Source: Gammaproteobacteria bacterium (GTDB taxonomy: Bacteria; Pseudomonadota; Gammaproteobacteria; Steroidobacterales; Steroidobacteraceae). Taken from it: a DNA stretch of 19,287 bases. The notes under the pieces were generated by a model. That model made no database searches. It saw only the letters and a program-made list of their open reading frames with translations, and was not told the origin of the DNA. The translations under genes and the position numbers were made by a program. The stretch is taken from the NCBI GenBank assembly GCA_030830595.1, contig JAURMS010000055.1:1-19287 (forward strand), read 5' to 3'. Shown in pieces: positions 7,151 through 14,333 of this stretch (position 1 is its first letter; every line of letters begins with the position of its first letter).

Positions 7151-7584
7151 GCCTGCAGCGCCACGGAACCGAGCGATCCCCGCTCGGTAAGCCGGCCGAC
7201 GTGCCACAGCAGCAGCCGCTCGTAGTTGCACTTCTCGATGAAATCGAGCGCCCCGGCCTGCATGGCCTCGACGGCTGTCTCGACGTCGCCGTCTGAGGCC
7301 AGCAGGATCACTGGCAGGTCGAGCCCGCGCTCCTGCAGGCGGGCGAGCAACTCGATGCCGGTCATGTCCTCCAGCTTCAGCTCGGTGATCACGCAGGCCG
7401 CTTGCGACTCGACCCCGCCCAGCAGGTCGGCGCCACGCCGGTAGCCTCGGACCCGGACGCCGATGGTAGCCAGGCTGTCCCGCAGGCTGGAGCGGACCCC
7501 ATCGTCCGGGTCAGCCACCAGGACCACCGGGGAGGGTAAATCAGGGTCGAAGTGCATATAGCGCTGTCTTGACATCATGAGCAT
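7147..7584 (-). CDS. Stand-alone degenerate receiver domain (FixJ-like pseudo-receiver)
   Basis: A 145-residue protein consisting of one CheY-like receiver domain with no output domain. It resembles the receiver of the FixJ-type regulator encoded just upstream, for example DVETAVEAMQAGALDFIEK here against DVPMAVEAMQAGAVDFIQK there. Key positions differ. The phosphoacceptor Asp is Glu68 (VITELKLEDMTG), the second acidic-pocket residue is Pro26 (VADPDDGVR), the conserved Thr is Ala96 and only the Lys (118) is kept. Normal phosphorylation is therefore unlikely, and Glu could mimic the phosphorylated state. It is probably a duplicated receiver that modulates the neighbouring kinase/regulator pair (inference). 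The start is uncertain: Met codons occur at 7584, 7578, 7575 and 7557, none with a good ribosome binding site; the domain itself begins near residue 19. The stop overlaps the convergent cbpA stop. Confidence 0.85.
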   Translation of the reverse strand: MLMMSRQRYMHFDPDLPSPVVLVADPDDGVRSSLRDSLATIGVRVRGYRRGADLLGGVESQAACVITELKLEDMTGIELLARLQERGLDLPVILLASDGDVETAVEAMQAGALDFIEKCNYERLLLWHVGRLTERGSLGSVALQA

Positions 7585-7626
7585 CTGGAGAGCCAGGGTC
7601 TGTACGGATCATCCCGTGAGCCGATT

Positions 7627-7659
7627 GTGCGATGCCCGCACGGCGAGTTGCATACGCAA
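7627..7659. repeat. Two small inverted repeats between fixJ-like gene and pseudo-receiver gene
   Basis: The 81-base gap holds GTGCG / CGCAC with a 5-base loop (7627-7641) and TTGC / GCAA with a 4-base spacer (7648-7659). Neither is followed by a T-run on the minus strand. They could form a weak intercistronic hairpin or a small protein-binding site; no function is shown. Confidence 0.3.
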
Positions 7660-7665
7660 TATCCA

Positions 7666-8283
7666 CTAGTCCTCGCGCTGGGCCTCGATCACCATGCGCA
7701 CCAGGTGGGCCAGTGAGTTGGCGTTCATTTTTTCCATCACCCGGGCGCGGTGGATCTCCACGGTACGTTGACTGACGTTCAGGTCGCCGGCGATCACCTT
7801 GTTGGCCTTGCCGGCGGTGACCAGGTCGAGGACTTCCCGCTCCCTGGGCGTCAGCTCGCCGATCCGCAGCCGGATGTCGTCTCGGGCCCGCAGCGCATCA
7901 CGCATTTCGCCGTCCTTGGTGAGCCCCCTGTTGATGCGGTCGATCAGGTCCTGGTCGCGGAAGGCCTTCTGGATGAAGTCGACGGCGCCGGCCTGCATGG
8001 CCTCTACCGCCATGGGGACGTCGCCATGGCCGGTGATGAACACGATCGGCAGGATGGAATGGCGCTCGTTCAGCGCCTGTTGCAGGTCCAGTCCGCTCAT
8101 ACCCGGCATGCGGATGTCGAGGACCAGGCAACCGGCACGGTTGCCATCGTACTGGTCGAGGAAGGCGGTGGCCGAGTCGAAGGTCTCGACCGGCAGGCCC
8201 ACCGACTTCAGCAGCAATCGCAGCGAGGTGCGCACGGCCTCATCGTCGTCCACCACGAAGACGGTGGCTGGTTTATCTTTCAC
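7666..8283 (-). CDS. FixJ-family two-component response regulator
   Basis: Transcriptional regulator of 205 residues with an N-terminal receiver domain and a C-terminal LuxR-type helix-turn-helix. The receiver has the acidic cluster VVDDDEAVR (10-18), phosphoacceptor Asp56 (LVLDIRMPGMSG), Thr84 (FITGHGD) and Lys106 (DFIQKAF), all intact. The output domain starts near residue 143 with LTPREREVLDLVTAGKANKVIAGDLNVSQRTVEIHRARVMEKM, a standard LuxR/FixJ block. The start is GTG at 8283, sharing a GTGA overlap with the kinase stop, and is supported by GGGAGA a few bases upstream. The kinase encoded upstream is surely its partner. Homologues respond to oxygen, redox or electron-acceptor availability (FixJ, TodT, TtrR types). 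The genes controlled here are unknown, so no symbol is given. Confidence 0.95.
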   Translation of the reverse strand: MKDKPATVFVVDDDEAVRTSLRLLLKSVGLPVETFDSATAFLDQYDGNRAGCLVLDIRMPGMSGLDLQQALNERHSILPIVFITGHGDVPMAVEAMQAGAVDFIQKAFRDQDLIDRINRGLTKDGEMRDALRARDDIRLRIGELTPREREVLDLVTAGKANKVIAGDLNVSQRTVEIHRARVMEKMNANSLAHLVRMVIEAQRED

Positions 8284-10202
8284 TGGTCTCTCCCTGAAAT
8301 CACCGGCAGGTTGAAGAATACCGTGGCGCCGCCGCCCGGTGTGGGGCGGTGGCCGAGTTTGCCGCCGTGGGCCCGCAGGATCGAGCGGCTGATCGCGATC
8401 CCGAGCCCGGTACCCGATGACTTGGTGGTGTAGAAGGGGTCGCCCAGGTGGGCCGCCACCTCTGCGCTGATGCCGGGCCCGTGATCGGCGACGCTGATCA
8501 CCACGTCGCCGTCATGCCGGCGCACTTCCAGCAGCACCTCGCGGTCGAGTGCATGGGCCTCGTTGGTGGCATCGATGGCGTTGCGAACGAGGTTGATGAG
8601 GACCTGCTGGATCTGCACGGGATCGCAGGTGAGGTCTGGCAGCGGCTCGTCCATCTCCACCGTGAGACGGATGTCGTTCAGGCGTGCATCGGGTTCGACC
8701 AGGGCCAGCAGCTCCGTGATCAGCCTGCCGGGCGCAATGAGTTCGGTGCGGGCCTCGCGATTCTTGACGAAGCTGCGCAGGCGCCTGATCACCTCTCCGG
8801 CCCGCAGGGCCTGCGCCGAGATCTGCGAGAGGGCCAGTTCGATGTCCTCGGGATCCTGCTCGGCGGCCGAGGCCAGCATGCGCTTGAGGGCCTGGGAATA
8901 GTTGGTGATGGCGGTCAGTGGCTGGTTGATCTCGTGCGCGAGGCCTGCAGCCATTTCGCCCATGGTCGAGAGCCGGGCAAACTGGGTCATGCGCTCCTGG
9001 GCCTGGCGGATTTCCTCCTGGGCCTGCTGGCTCTCGGTGACGTCATGAATGGTCCCGGTGACCTGTCGACGTCCCTGCGGGTCGGTTGAGATCCTTGCCA
9101 GGGAGTGCACGTGGCGAAGATGGCCGTCCGCCCGCACCAGCCGGTAGCCCAGGTCCATTTCCCCGCCTTCCCGCACCATGCTTCGCCAGGCTTTCTCCAG
9201 GCGCTCACGGTCGGCGACGTGCACGTGCCGGTCGACGAATTCGGCCAGCGGCAGCGGAGTCTGCAGGCTGGGCAGGCCCAGCAGGTGGAACATTTCACGC
9301 GACCAATAGGTATGTTCGTGATCGAGGCCGATCTCGAAGTTGCCAAGGCCGGCAATGGCCTGGGCGTCGGTCAGCAGCTGTTCACTCTTGCGCAGGCTTT
9401 CCTCGGCCTGGCGGCGCTCCGTGATGTCCTCGCCGGAAGACAGGCTGCCAATGACGGTTCCCAGTTCGTCACGCAGCGGACTATGACGCCAGGCCACCAG
9501 TTTGCGCCCGCCGCCGCGGGTGATCACTTCATGTTCCGAGTACTGGCCCGGCGCCGCGATGTCGCCGACGACAAGATTGTGCAGCTGCCGAGCGGGTTCC
9601 CGCTGGGCTTCCGGCACGCAGGTCTCCAGCCAGTCCCGGCCCAGCAGATCACGCTCCTCCCAGCCAAGGATCTCCGATCCCTTGCGGTTGATCAGCGTCA
9701 CCTGACCCGTCCGGTCGACGGCCAGCAGGATGACTTCAGCGAGGTCGAGATAGGCCTGGGCCCGATCGCGCTCGCGCCGCAGGGCGTTCTCCACCCGCCG
9801 GCGCTCGGAGATGTCGCTCATCAGCCCGACAAAGCGCGGCGTGCCGGGCGCTGCGACCCTGCCTACGGACAGGAACACCGGGAAGAGGGTGCCGTCCTTG
9901 CGCCGTGCGGTCATCTCGCGGCCGCGTCCAATGACCTTGCGCTGTCCAGTCTGGAGGTGATGCCCCAGGTAGGCATCGTGTCGGCTGCCGTGGGGTTCCG
10001 GCATCAGCATCGAGACGTTTTTCCCGAGGACCTCTGCGGCGAGGTAGCCAAAGAGCCGTTCCGCAGCTCGGTTGAAGGTTTCTATGGTGCCCGAGGCATC
10101 GATCACCACCACCGCGTCGACCGCGGCATCGAGCACCGCCCGGAGTTCAAGTTCGGCCAGCGACGCCAGCGGCTCGACGGGACTGGCGGCGGGTTCGGTC
10201 AC
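8280..10202 (-). CDS. FixL-like PAS-PAS-PAS sensor histidine kinase
   Basis: Cytoplasmic sensor kinase of 640 residues with no membrane segment. Three PAS domains lie at about 20-130, 145-263 and 275-390. They are followed by the dimerisation domain with the H-box LAHEINQPLT (phosphorylated His423) and an ATPase domain: N-box NLVRNAIDA (537-545), G1 DHGPGIS, F-box DPFYTTK and G2 GTGLGIAIS. PAS1 is very like the FixL sensor domain (MPEPHGSRHDAYL, ARRKDGTLFP). Where FixL has its heme-binding His, this protein has Lys89 (QRKVIGRGRE), so heme-based oxygen sensing by that residue is unlikely. PAS3 has more of a PAC-like fold (YRLVRADGHLRHVHS). The start is GTG at 10202 with a weak ribosome binding site; the stop overlaps the regulator start by 4 bases. 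The signal is unknown, and redox or a small ligand are possible. Confidence 0.93.
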   Translation of the reverse strand: MTEPAASPVEPLASLAELELRAVLDAAVDAVVVIDASGTIETFNRAAERLFGYLAAEVLGKNVSMLMPEPHGSRHDAYLGHHLQTGQRKVIGRGREMTARRKDGTLFPVFLSVGRVAAPGTPRFVGLMSDISERRRVENALRRERDRAQAYLDLAEVILLAVDRTGQVTLINRKGSEILGWEERDLLGRDWLETCVPEAQREPARQLHNLVVGDIAAPGQYSEHEVITRGGGRKLVAWRHSPLRDELGTVIGSLSSGEDITERRQAEESLRKSEQLLTDAQAIAGLGNFEIGLDHEHTYWSREMFHLLGLPSLQTPLPLAEFVDRHVHVADRERLEKAWRSMVREGGEMDLGYRLVRADGHLRHVHSLARISTDPQGRRQVTGTIHDVTESQQAQEEIRQAQERMTQFARLSTMGEMAAGLAHEINQPLTAITNYSQALKRMLASAAEQDPEDIELALSQISAQALRAGEVIRRLRSFVKNREARTELIAPGRLITELLALVEPDARLNDIRLTVEMDEPLPDLTCDPVQIQQVLINLVRNAIDATNEAHALDREVLLEVRRHDGDVVISVADHGPGISAEVAAHLGDPFYTTKSSGTGLGIAISRSILRAHGGKLGHRPTPGGGATVFFNLPVISGRDQ

Positions 10203-10234
10203 CGGCCGTCCGTCATGGGAGGACGCCGGGCCGC

Positions 10235-10582
10235 TCAGTAATCGTCCCGATCACCGTAGTGGTCGTCTTCGTCTTCGTCGTCCCAGTCATCGTCGTCTTC
10301 GTCTTCGTCCTCGTCGTCCCAGTCGTCGTCCTCTTCATCCTCGTCTTCTTCTTCGACTTCCTCGTCGTCTTCTTCGTCGCCGCCGATCCACCCCTCGGGT
10401 TCGTCTGCCAGTTCGAGGTCCATTTCCTGCCAGGTCTCGTAATCGACCTCCTCGAGGTCGCCATCCTCGTACTGCACTGCGACGAGCTCGCTGTCCTCAT
10501 CGAATGACAACACCTGAAAGAGGTCTCCATCCTCCAGGTTCTCGTACCATTGACCCTTGACTGGTTCGTGTTCACGGCCCAT
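10235..10582 (-). CDS. Small protein with extremely acidic C-terminal tail (DUF6763-like)
   Basis: A 115-residue protein. Residues 1-65 look like a small beta-rich domain (KGQWYENLEDGDLFQVLS, VAVQYEDGDLEEVDYETW), resembling a conserved uncharacterised gammaproteobacterial family that I recall as DUF6763. Residues 69-115 are almost entirely Asp and Glu with Trp at 88 and 100 and a terminal DHYGDRDDY. The frame extends to 10708, but the ATG at 10582 has a strong GAGGAG ribosome binding site 7 bases upstream and starts the conserved part, so it is preferred. The tail is likely disordered and could bind cations or basic proteins (inference). It is transcribed in the same direction as the sensor kinase, 32 bases upstream of it, so the three or four genes may be co-transcribed, and it is divergent from the ribonucleotide reductase gene. 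Function unknown. Confidence 0.85.
   Translation of the reverse strand: MGREHEPVKGQWYENLEDGDLFQVLSFDEDSELVAVQYEDGDLEEVDYETWQEMDLELADEPEGWIGGDEEDDEEVEEEDEDEEDDDWDDEDEDEDDDDWDDEDEDDHYGDRDDY
10268..10339 (-). repeat. Two tandem 36-base coding repeats in the acidic tail
   Basis: Residues 82-93 and 94-105 of the acidic protein are two copies of a 12-residue unit (pattern D-E-x-D-D-D-W-D-D-E-D-E). At DNA level the two 36-base copies, 10304-10339 and 10268-10303, agree at 32 positions. The surrounding GAC/GAA/GAT-rich sequence is of the kind that expands or contracts by slippage, so tail length may vary between strains. Confidence 0.75.
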
Positions 10583-10637
10583 GAGGGCACTCCTCGGCTG
10601 CGGAAAAAACGAAGTCGCTGTTCGACTACAGTACGTC

Positions 10638-10666
10638 ATATTAGAGGCCCGCCCGAAGCCCCGCAA
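10638..10666 (-). promoter_or_regulatory. Candidate promoter of the acidic-protein gene
   Basis: On the minus strand TTGCGG (10666-10661) and TAATAT (10643-10638) stand 17 bases apart, upstream of the acidic-protein start at 10582. Both match the sigma70 consensus only partly. The pair sits in the 103-base divergent gap shared with the ribonucleotide reductase gene. Confidence 0.28.
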
Positions 10667-10685
10667 CGCCTGAACGGAGAACTTC

Positions 10686-12317
10686 TTGTCTCGTCGAGCC
10701 AACCCCAACGCAGCCCTGGCTCGTGCGGTCTGGTCCGAACGCTATCGGTGCGCGAGCGCTCACCCGCCCGATGCGAACCCGTCGGCGACCTGGGCGCGGG
10801 TCGCCGCCTGCGCGGCCGCGGAGGGGCCGGACCCGAGGGGCTGGCGGGGGCGTTACCACCGGCTGATGGCGTCCGGCCTGTTCCTGCCTGCTGGCAGGGT
10901 GCTGGCCGGCGCCGACTGCGGTGATGCCCGTACCCTCCTGAACTGCTTTGTGATGTCACCTGCCCCGAATGGGCAGGCCGCCCGCCGGTCATGGCTGGCC
11001 GAGGCCGCCGTCACCCTGGCGGCGGGGGGTGGCGTGGGCTGGGACTTCTCCGCGCTGCGGGGCGGTTCCGGCGCCGTGCTCGACACCCTCACAGCCTGTG
11101 AGCGCATGTGTCGCGCGGCGACCGCGGGGGAGTCGAGGGGGGGCGCGATGATGGCGGCGCTCGACATGGCCCATGCCGATGCCGGGGATTTCATTCGGGC
11201 GAAACGGCAAGCCGGCGTGCTGCCCCGTTTCAACCTGTCCCTGCTGGTCGACGATGCATGCATGCTGGCTGTGGCGGGGCAGCGCGAGCCCGGATCGGCC
11301 TGGCGGGTTGGCGAGGCGCGGTCCCGCTGGAGGCAGGTACTGGAGTCGATGCTGGCCAGTTCCGAGCCGGGGCTGCTGTTCACCGATACCATCAACCGTG
11401 AGAACAACCTGTGGTGGCGGGAGCGGCTTGCGGGCACCAATCCCTGCGGGGAGGCGCCACTTCCGGCCTACGGGGCCTGCATGCTGGGCTCAATCAACCT
11501 TGCCCGCCTTGTACTCAGGCCGTTCACGCCCCGCGCACACCTCGACGTCCAGCGGCTGGAAGTCGTCGTGTCAACGGCTGTACGGATGCTTGACGACCTG
11601 CTGGATCGGGCCGGATATCCCCTTGCTCGGCAACGGCGGGTCGCGCTGCAGTCCAGGCGGCTCGGGCTCGGCGTGATGGGCCTGGCCGATGCCCTGGCCA
11701 TGCTGGGGCAGCGTTATGACACGCCCGAGGCGGCCGAGACGGCCGGACGCATCATGGAGCAGATCAAGCTCGCCGCCTATGCGGCATCGGTGCGCCTGGC
11801 TCGCCGGCGGGGGCCTTTCCCTGCCTGGCGGCGCGACCCCTTCCTGGCGGGCGCATTCGTCTCCCGCCTGCCGGGAAAGCTCAGGGATGCCATCGCCCGT
11901 GACGGGCTGCGCAACAGTCACCTGCTGGCCGTAGCGCCCACCGGTTCGATCAGCCTGCTCGCGGGCAACGTCTCACCCGGGATCGAACCCATCCCGCTGC
12001 TGGAGGGCGCGCGCAGCCTGCAGATGCGGTCCGACACCCAGGGCTTCCCGGTGGTCGATCCGGCTTGGTCGGCCTGGCGGCGACGCCACCGTGGACGCGG
12101 GCCGTTCATGCAGGCCGGTGAAGTGTCGCCACTTGCCCAGCTGGCCATCCAGGCGGCGGTACAGCGGCAGGTGGACGGTGCAATCGCCAAGACCTTGCTG
12201 GTACCGGCCGACACCACGATTGGGCAGCTGGATGGATGGCTGCGCTGGGCCCATCGCCATGGAATCAAGGGGCTGGCGGTTCACCGCCCCGGATCGGTCC
12301 GTGCCTGCCCGGCGTGA
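10686..12317 (+). CDS. nrdJ: Compact adenosylcobalamin-dependent (class II) ribonucleotide reductase
   Basis: Enzyme that reduces ribonucleotides to deoxyribonucleotides with a radical generated from coenzyme B12, independent of oxygen. At 543 residues it is shorter than common NrdJ proteins, which usually exceed 700. Core residues are present: redox Cys87 (LLNCFVMSP), the active-site triad Asn252-Cys254-Glu256 (TNPCGEAPL), the second redox cysteine Cys265 (YGACMLGSINLAR) and the phosphate-binding VAPTGSISLLAGNVSPGIEPI (416-436). The protein ends at GIKGLAVHRPGSVRACPA, where longer homologues continue into a cysteine-rich tail that re-reduces the active site; only one Cys (541) is left. No N-terminal ATP-cone is apparent. 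The start is TTG, supported by GGAGA 5 bases upstream. No nrdAB or nrdDG genes are in the window, and no B12 riboswitch is evident in the 103-base upstream gap. The next gene follows after 220 bases. Confidence 0.9.
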   Translation: MSRRANPNAALARAVWSERYRCASAHPPDANPSATWARVAACAAAEGPDPRGWRGRYHRLMASGLFLPAGRVLAGADCGDARTLLNCFVMSPAPNGQAARRSWLAEAAVTLAAGGGVGWDFSALRGGSGAVLDTLTACERMCRAATAGESRGGAMMAALDMAHADAGDFIRAKRQAGVLPRFNLSLLVDDACMLAVAGQREPGSAWRVGEARSRWRQVLESMLASSEPGLLFTDTINRENNLWWRERLAGTNPCGEAPLPAYGACMLGSINLARLVLRPFTPRAHLDVQRLEVVVSTAVRMLDDLLDRAGYPLARQRRVALQSRRLGLGVMGLADALAMLGQRYDTPEAAETAGRIMEQIKLAAYAASVRLARRRGPFPAWRRDPFLAGAFVSRLPGKLRDAIARDGLRNSHLLAVAPTGSISLLAGNVSPGIEPIPLLEGARSLQMRSDTQGFPVVDPAWSAWRRRHRGRGPFMQAGEVSPLAQLAIQAAVQRQVDGAIAKTLLVPADTTIGQLDGWLRWAHRHGIKGLAVHRPGSVRACPA

Positions 12318-12332
12318 TCGTCGTGTCTTCCG

Positions 12333-12481
12333 TGCATGGTCCGGACATGCAGGCCCATGAGCTCGGTCGAATACATGCCTGAGCAGCCTGCCTACCACGC
12401 ATCAAGTTCACCGTGGGAGGGTAAAGGATTGCCGGTAGCCGGCATGGTGCCTCGTACGGATCAGCCCCCTCGGCCGGGGGC
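12333..12481. other. Hairpins in the nrdJ-acyl-CoA dehydrogenase gap
   Basis: The 220-base gap 12318-12537 holds no gene. It contains a bulged palindrome at 12333-12351 (TGCATG...ATGCA around TCCGGA). Two more hairpins follow: 12430-12444 (TGCCGG / CCGGCA, 3-base loop) and 12464-12481 (GCCCCC / GGGGGC, 6-base loop). None is followed by a T-run, so they are weak candidates for ending nrdJ transcription. A -10-like TAAAAT at 12489-12494 follows the last one and could start the next transcript, but no -35 partner was found. Confidence 0.4.
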
Positions 12482-12537
12482 ATTCCGCTAAAATCCCAGC
12501 GATTGTTGCTCCCCGACGAAACACAGGATCGCCGCCC

Positions 12538-14331
12538 ATGCAGACCTACAACGCTCCACTTCGCGAAATTCACTTCGCCCTGCATGAGGTGCTGCATGCT
12601 GCGCATCACTACGAGGAACTGGGTCGCGCTGATCTCGACAGGGAATTCATGGACTCGGTACTGGAGGGTGCTGCGCGCTTCGCCGAGGAGGTGGTGGCCC
12701 CGACCAACCAGCCGGGCGATGAGGTCGGTGCCCGCCTGACGCCCGACGGTGTGGTCACGCCGCCGGGGTTCCGCGAGGCCTATCAGCAGTTCGTGGCGGA
12801 CGGCTGGGCCGCGCTGTGCGGGCCCGAGCAGTTCGGCGGCCAGGGTGTGCCAGAGGGCTTCGGCGGGCCCGTCGGTGAGTTGCTCGTCTCCGCCAACCAG
12901 TCCTGGAAAATGTACAGCGGGCTGACCGACAGCGCGGTGCTGTGCCTCGAGAAGCACGCTTCCGCGGCGCTCAAGGACCTTTACCTGCCCCGACTCGTCA
13001 GCGGGGAGTGGACGGGCACGATGTGCCTGACCGAGCCCCAGGCCGGCACCGACCTCGGCCTCCTGAAGACGCGAGCGGAGCCCCAGGCCGACGGCAGTTT
13101 CCTGGTGACCGGCGAGAAGATCTACATCACCAGCGGCGAGCACGACGTGGCGGAGAACATCATTCACCTGGTGCTGGCTCGCCTGCCCGATGCCCCTCCG
13201 GGCACCCGTGGCATCAGCCTGTTCCTGGTACCCAAGCGCCTGTTGAACAGTGATGGTGAGGCCGCGGTCTCCAATGGCGTGCGCTGCACCCGTCTCGAGG
13301 AGAAGATGGGTATCCACGGTTCCGCAACCTGCGCGATGAGTTTCGAGGGGGCGCGAGGCTGGATGGTTGGCGAGCCCAATGCCGGCCTGCGCTGCATGTT
13401 CGTCATGATGAATCACGCCCGGCTCTGGGTGGGCTTGCAGGGTCTTGCGCAGGCCGAGCGCTCCAGGCAGGCCGCCCTGTCCTACGCGCGCGACCGGCGT
13501 CAGGGGCGTGCCGCCCGGGGCAACTCCGCCCGCGATCAGGCTGCGGACCAGATTATCGACCACCCCGACGTGCGCCGAATGCTCTTGACCCAGAAGGCCT
13601 TCGTGGAGGGATGCAGGGTCCTGACCTTCCTCGGCGGCCTGCAGATGGACAAGGCTCGCTACCATCCGGACGAGAAGGAACGTGCTCGCGCCGAGGACCT
13701 GCTGGCCATCCTCACTCCGATCGTCAAGGCCTTTGTCACCGACATGGCGATGGAGGTAACGAGCATCGGCATCCAGGTGCATGGGGGCTGTGGCTACGTT
13801 AGGGACACCGGCGTCGAGCAGTTTCTGCGCGACACTCGCATCGCCTGCATCTATGAAGGCACCAACGGGATTCAGGCCCTCGACCTGCTGGGCCGCAAGG
13901 TGCTGGGTTCGGGTGGGCAGATGGCCCGCCTGCTGGGTGGGCTCATCGGCGCTTTCTGCCAGAATCACGCTGGCTACGAGGAGATGACCGAGTTCGTGGC
14001 GCCGCTGGCCGGACTGCTCAAGGAATGGAGCGAGGCCACCGAGCAGGTGGCCGAGCGAGCGGCGCGCGATCCTGACGAGGTCAGCGCCTCTGCTGTGGAC
14101 TACCTGCAGCTGACCGGCTACCTGTGCCTCGCCTGGTGTTGGGCGAAGATGGCGGCGGTGGCCATCGCCACGCTGCGTCAGGGTACCGACGAGCGTTCCT
14201 TCTACGAGGCCAAGATCGCCACCGCGCGTTTCTTCTACGCGCGGCTGCTGCCTCGCGCAGAGGCTCACCTTGACGCCCTTCAGTCGGGCGCCGGAACGGT
14301 GATGGCGCTGTCGGCAGAACAGCTGGGCTGA
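12538..14331 (+). CDS. Acyl-CoA dehydrogenase, long DmdC/AcdA-like type
   Basis: FAD-dependent enzyme that introduces the alpha-beta double bond into an acyl-CoA thioester. At 597 residues it belongs to the long branch of the family, which includes 3-methylmercaptopropionyl-CoA dehydrogenase (DmdC), rather than the 380-residue type. An N-terminal helical domain (1-155) contains DGWAALCGPEQFGGQG. The middle beta domain has TMCLTEPQAGTDLGLLKTRA (161-180), GEKIYITSGEHD and EEKMGIHGSATCAMSF. The second helical domain has GIQVHGGCGYVRD and the catalytic Glu440 in IACIYEGTNGIQALDL. An extra C-terminal domain of about 140 residues follows. Substrate cannot be told from sequence; medium or long chain or an unusual acid is possible. 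AGGA lies upstream of the ATG. proB begins 2 bases after the stop, so the genes are probably co-transcribed despite no obvious metabolic link. Confidence 0.93.
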   Translation: MQTYNAPLREIHFALHEVLHAAHHYEELGRADLDREFMDSVLEGAARFAEEVVAPTNQPGDEVGARLTPDGVVTPPGFREAYQQFVADGWAALCGPEQFGGQGVPEGFGGPVGELLVSANQSWKMYSGLTDSAVLCLEKHASAALKDLYLPRLVSGEWTGTMCLTEPQAGTDLGLLKTRAEPQADGSFLVTGEKIYITSGEHDVAENIIHLVLARLPDAPPGTRGISLFLVPKRLLNSDGEAAVSNGVRCTRLEEKMGIHGSATCAMSFEGARGWMVGEPNAGLRCMFVMMNHARLWVGLQGLAQAERSRQAALSYARDRRQGRAARGNSARDQAADQIIDHPDVRRMLLTQKAFVEGCRVLTFLGGLQMDKARYHPDEKERARAEDLLAILTPIVKAFVTDMAMEVTSIGIQVHGGCGYVRDTGVEQFLRDTRIACIYEGTNGIQALDLLGRKVLGSGGQMARLLGGLIGAFCQNHAGYEEMTEFVAPLAGLLKEWSEATEQVAERAARDPDEVSASAVDYLQLTGYLCLAWCWAKMAAVAIATLRQGTDERSFYEAKIATARFFYARLLPRAEAHLDALQSGAGTVMALSAEQLG

Positions 14332-14333
14332 GC

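Noticed and set aside
9105..10241. A 378-codon plus-strand frame opposite the sensor kinase, and the 293-codon frame at 2243-3124 opposite the photolyase
   Set aside because: Both are shadows of strongly conserved coding sequence on the other strand.
10259..10507. A Val/Phe-rich hydrophobic plus-strand frame that looks like a membrane peptide
   Set aside because: It is simply the complement of the Asp/Glu-rich tail codons of the acidic protein, which has a good ribosome binding site and a conserved N-terminal domain.
10583..10685. A cobalamin riboswitch before the B12-dependent ribonucleotide reductase
   Set aside because: The gap is only 103 bases and no B12-box-like conserved element was seen; this was judged by eye only.
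12265..14268. A 667-codon open frame on the minus strand opposite the acyl-CoA dehydrogenase
   Set aside because: It is the mirror of a clear enzyme gene in GC-rich DNA, has no recognisable domain and is rich in residues typical of antisense frames.
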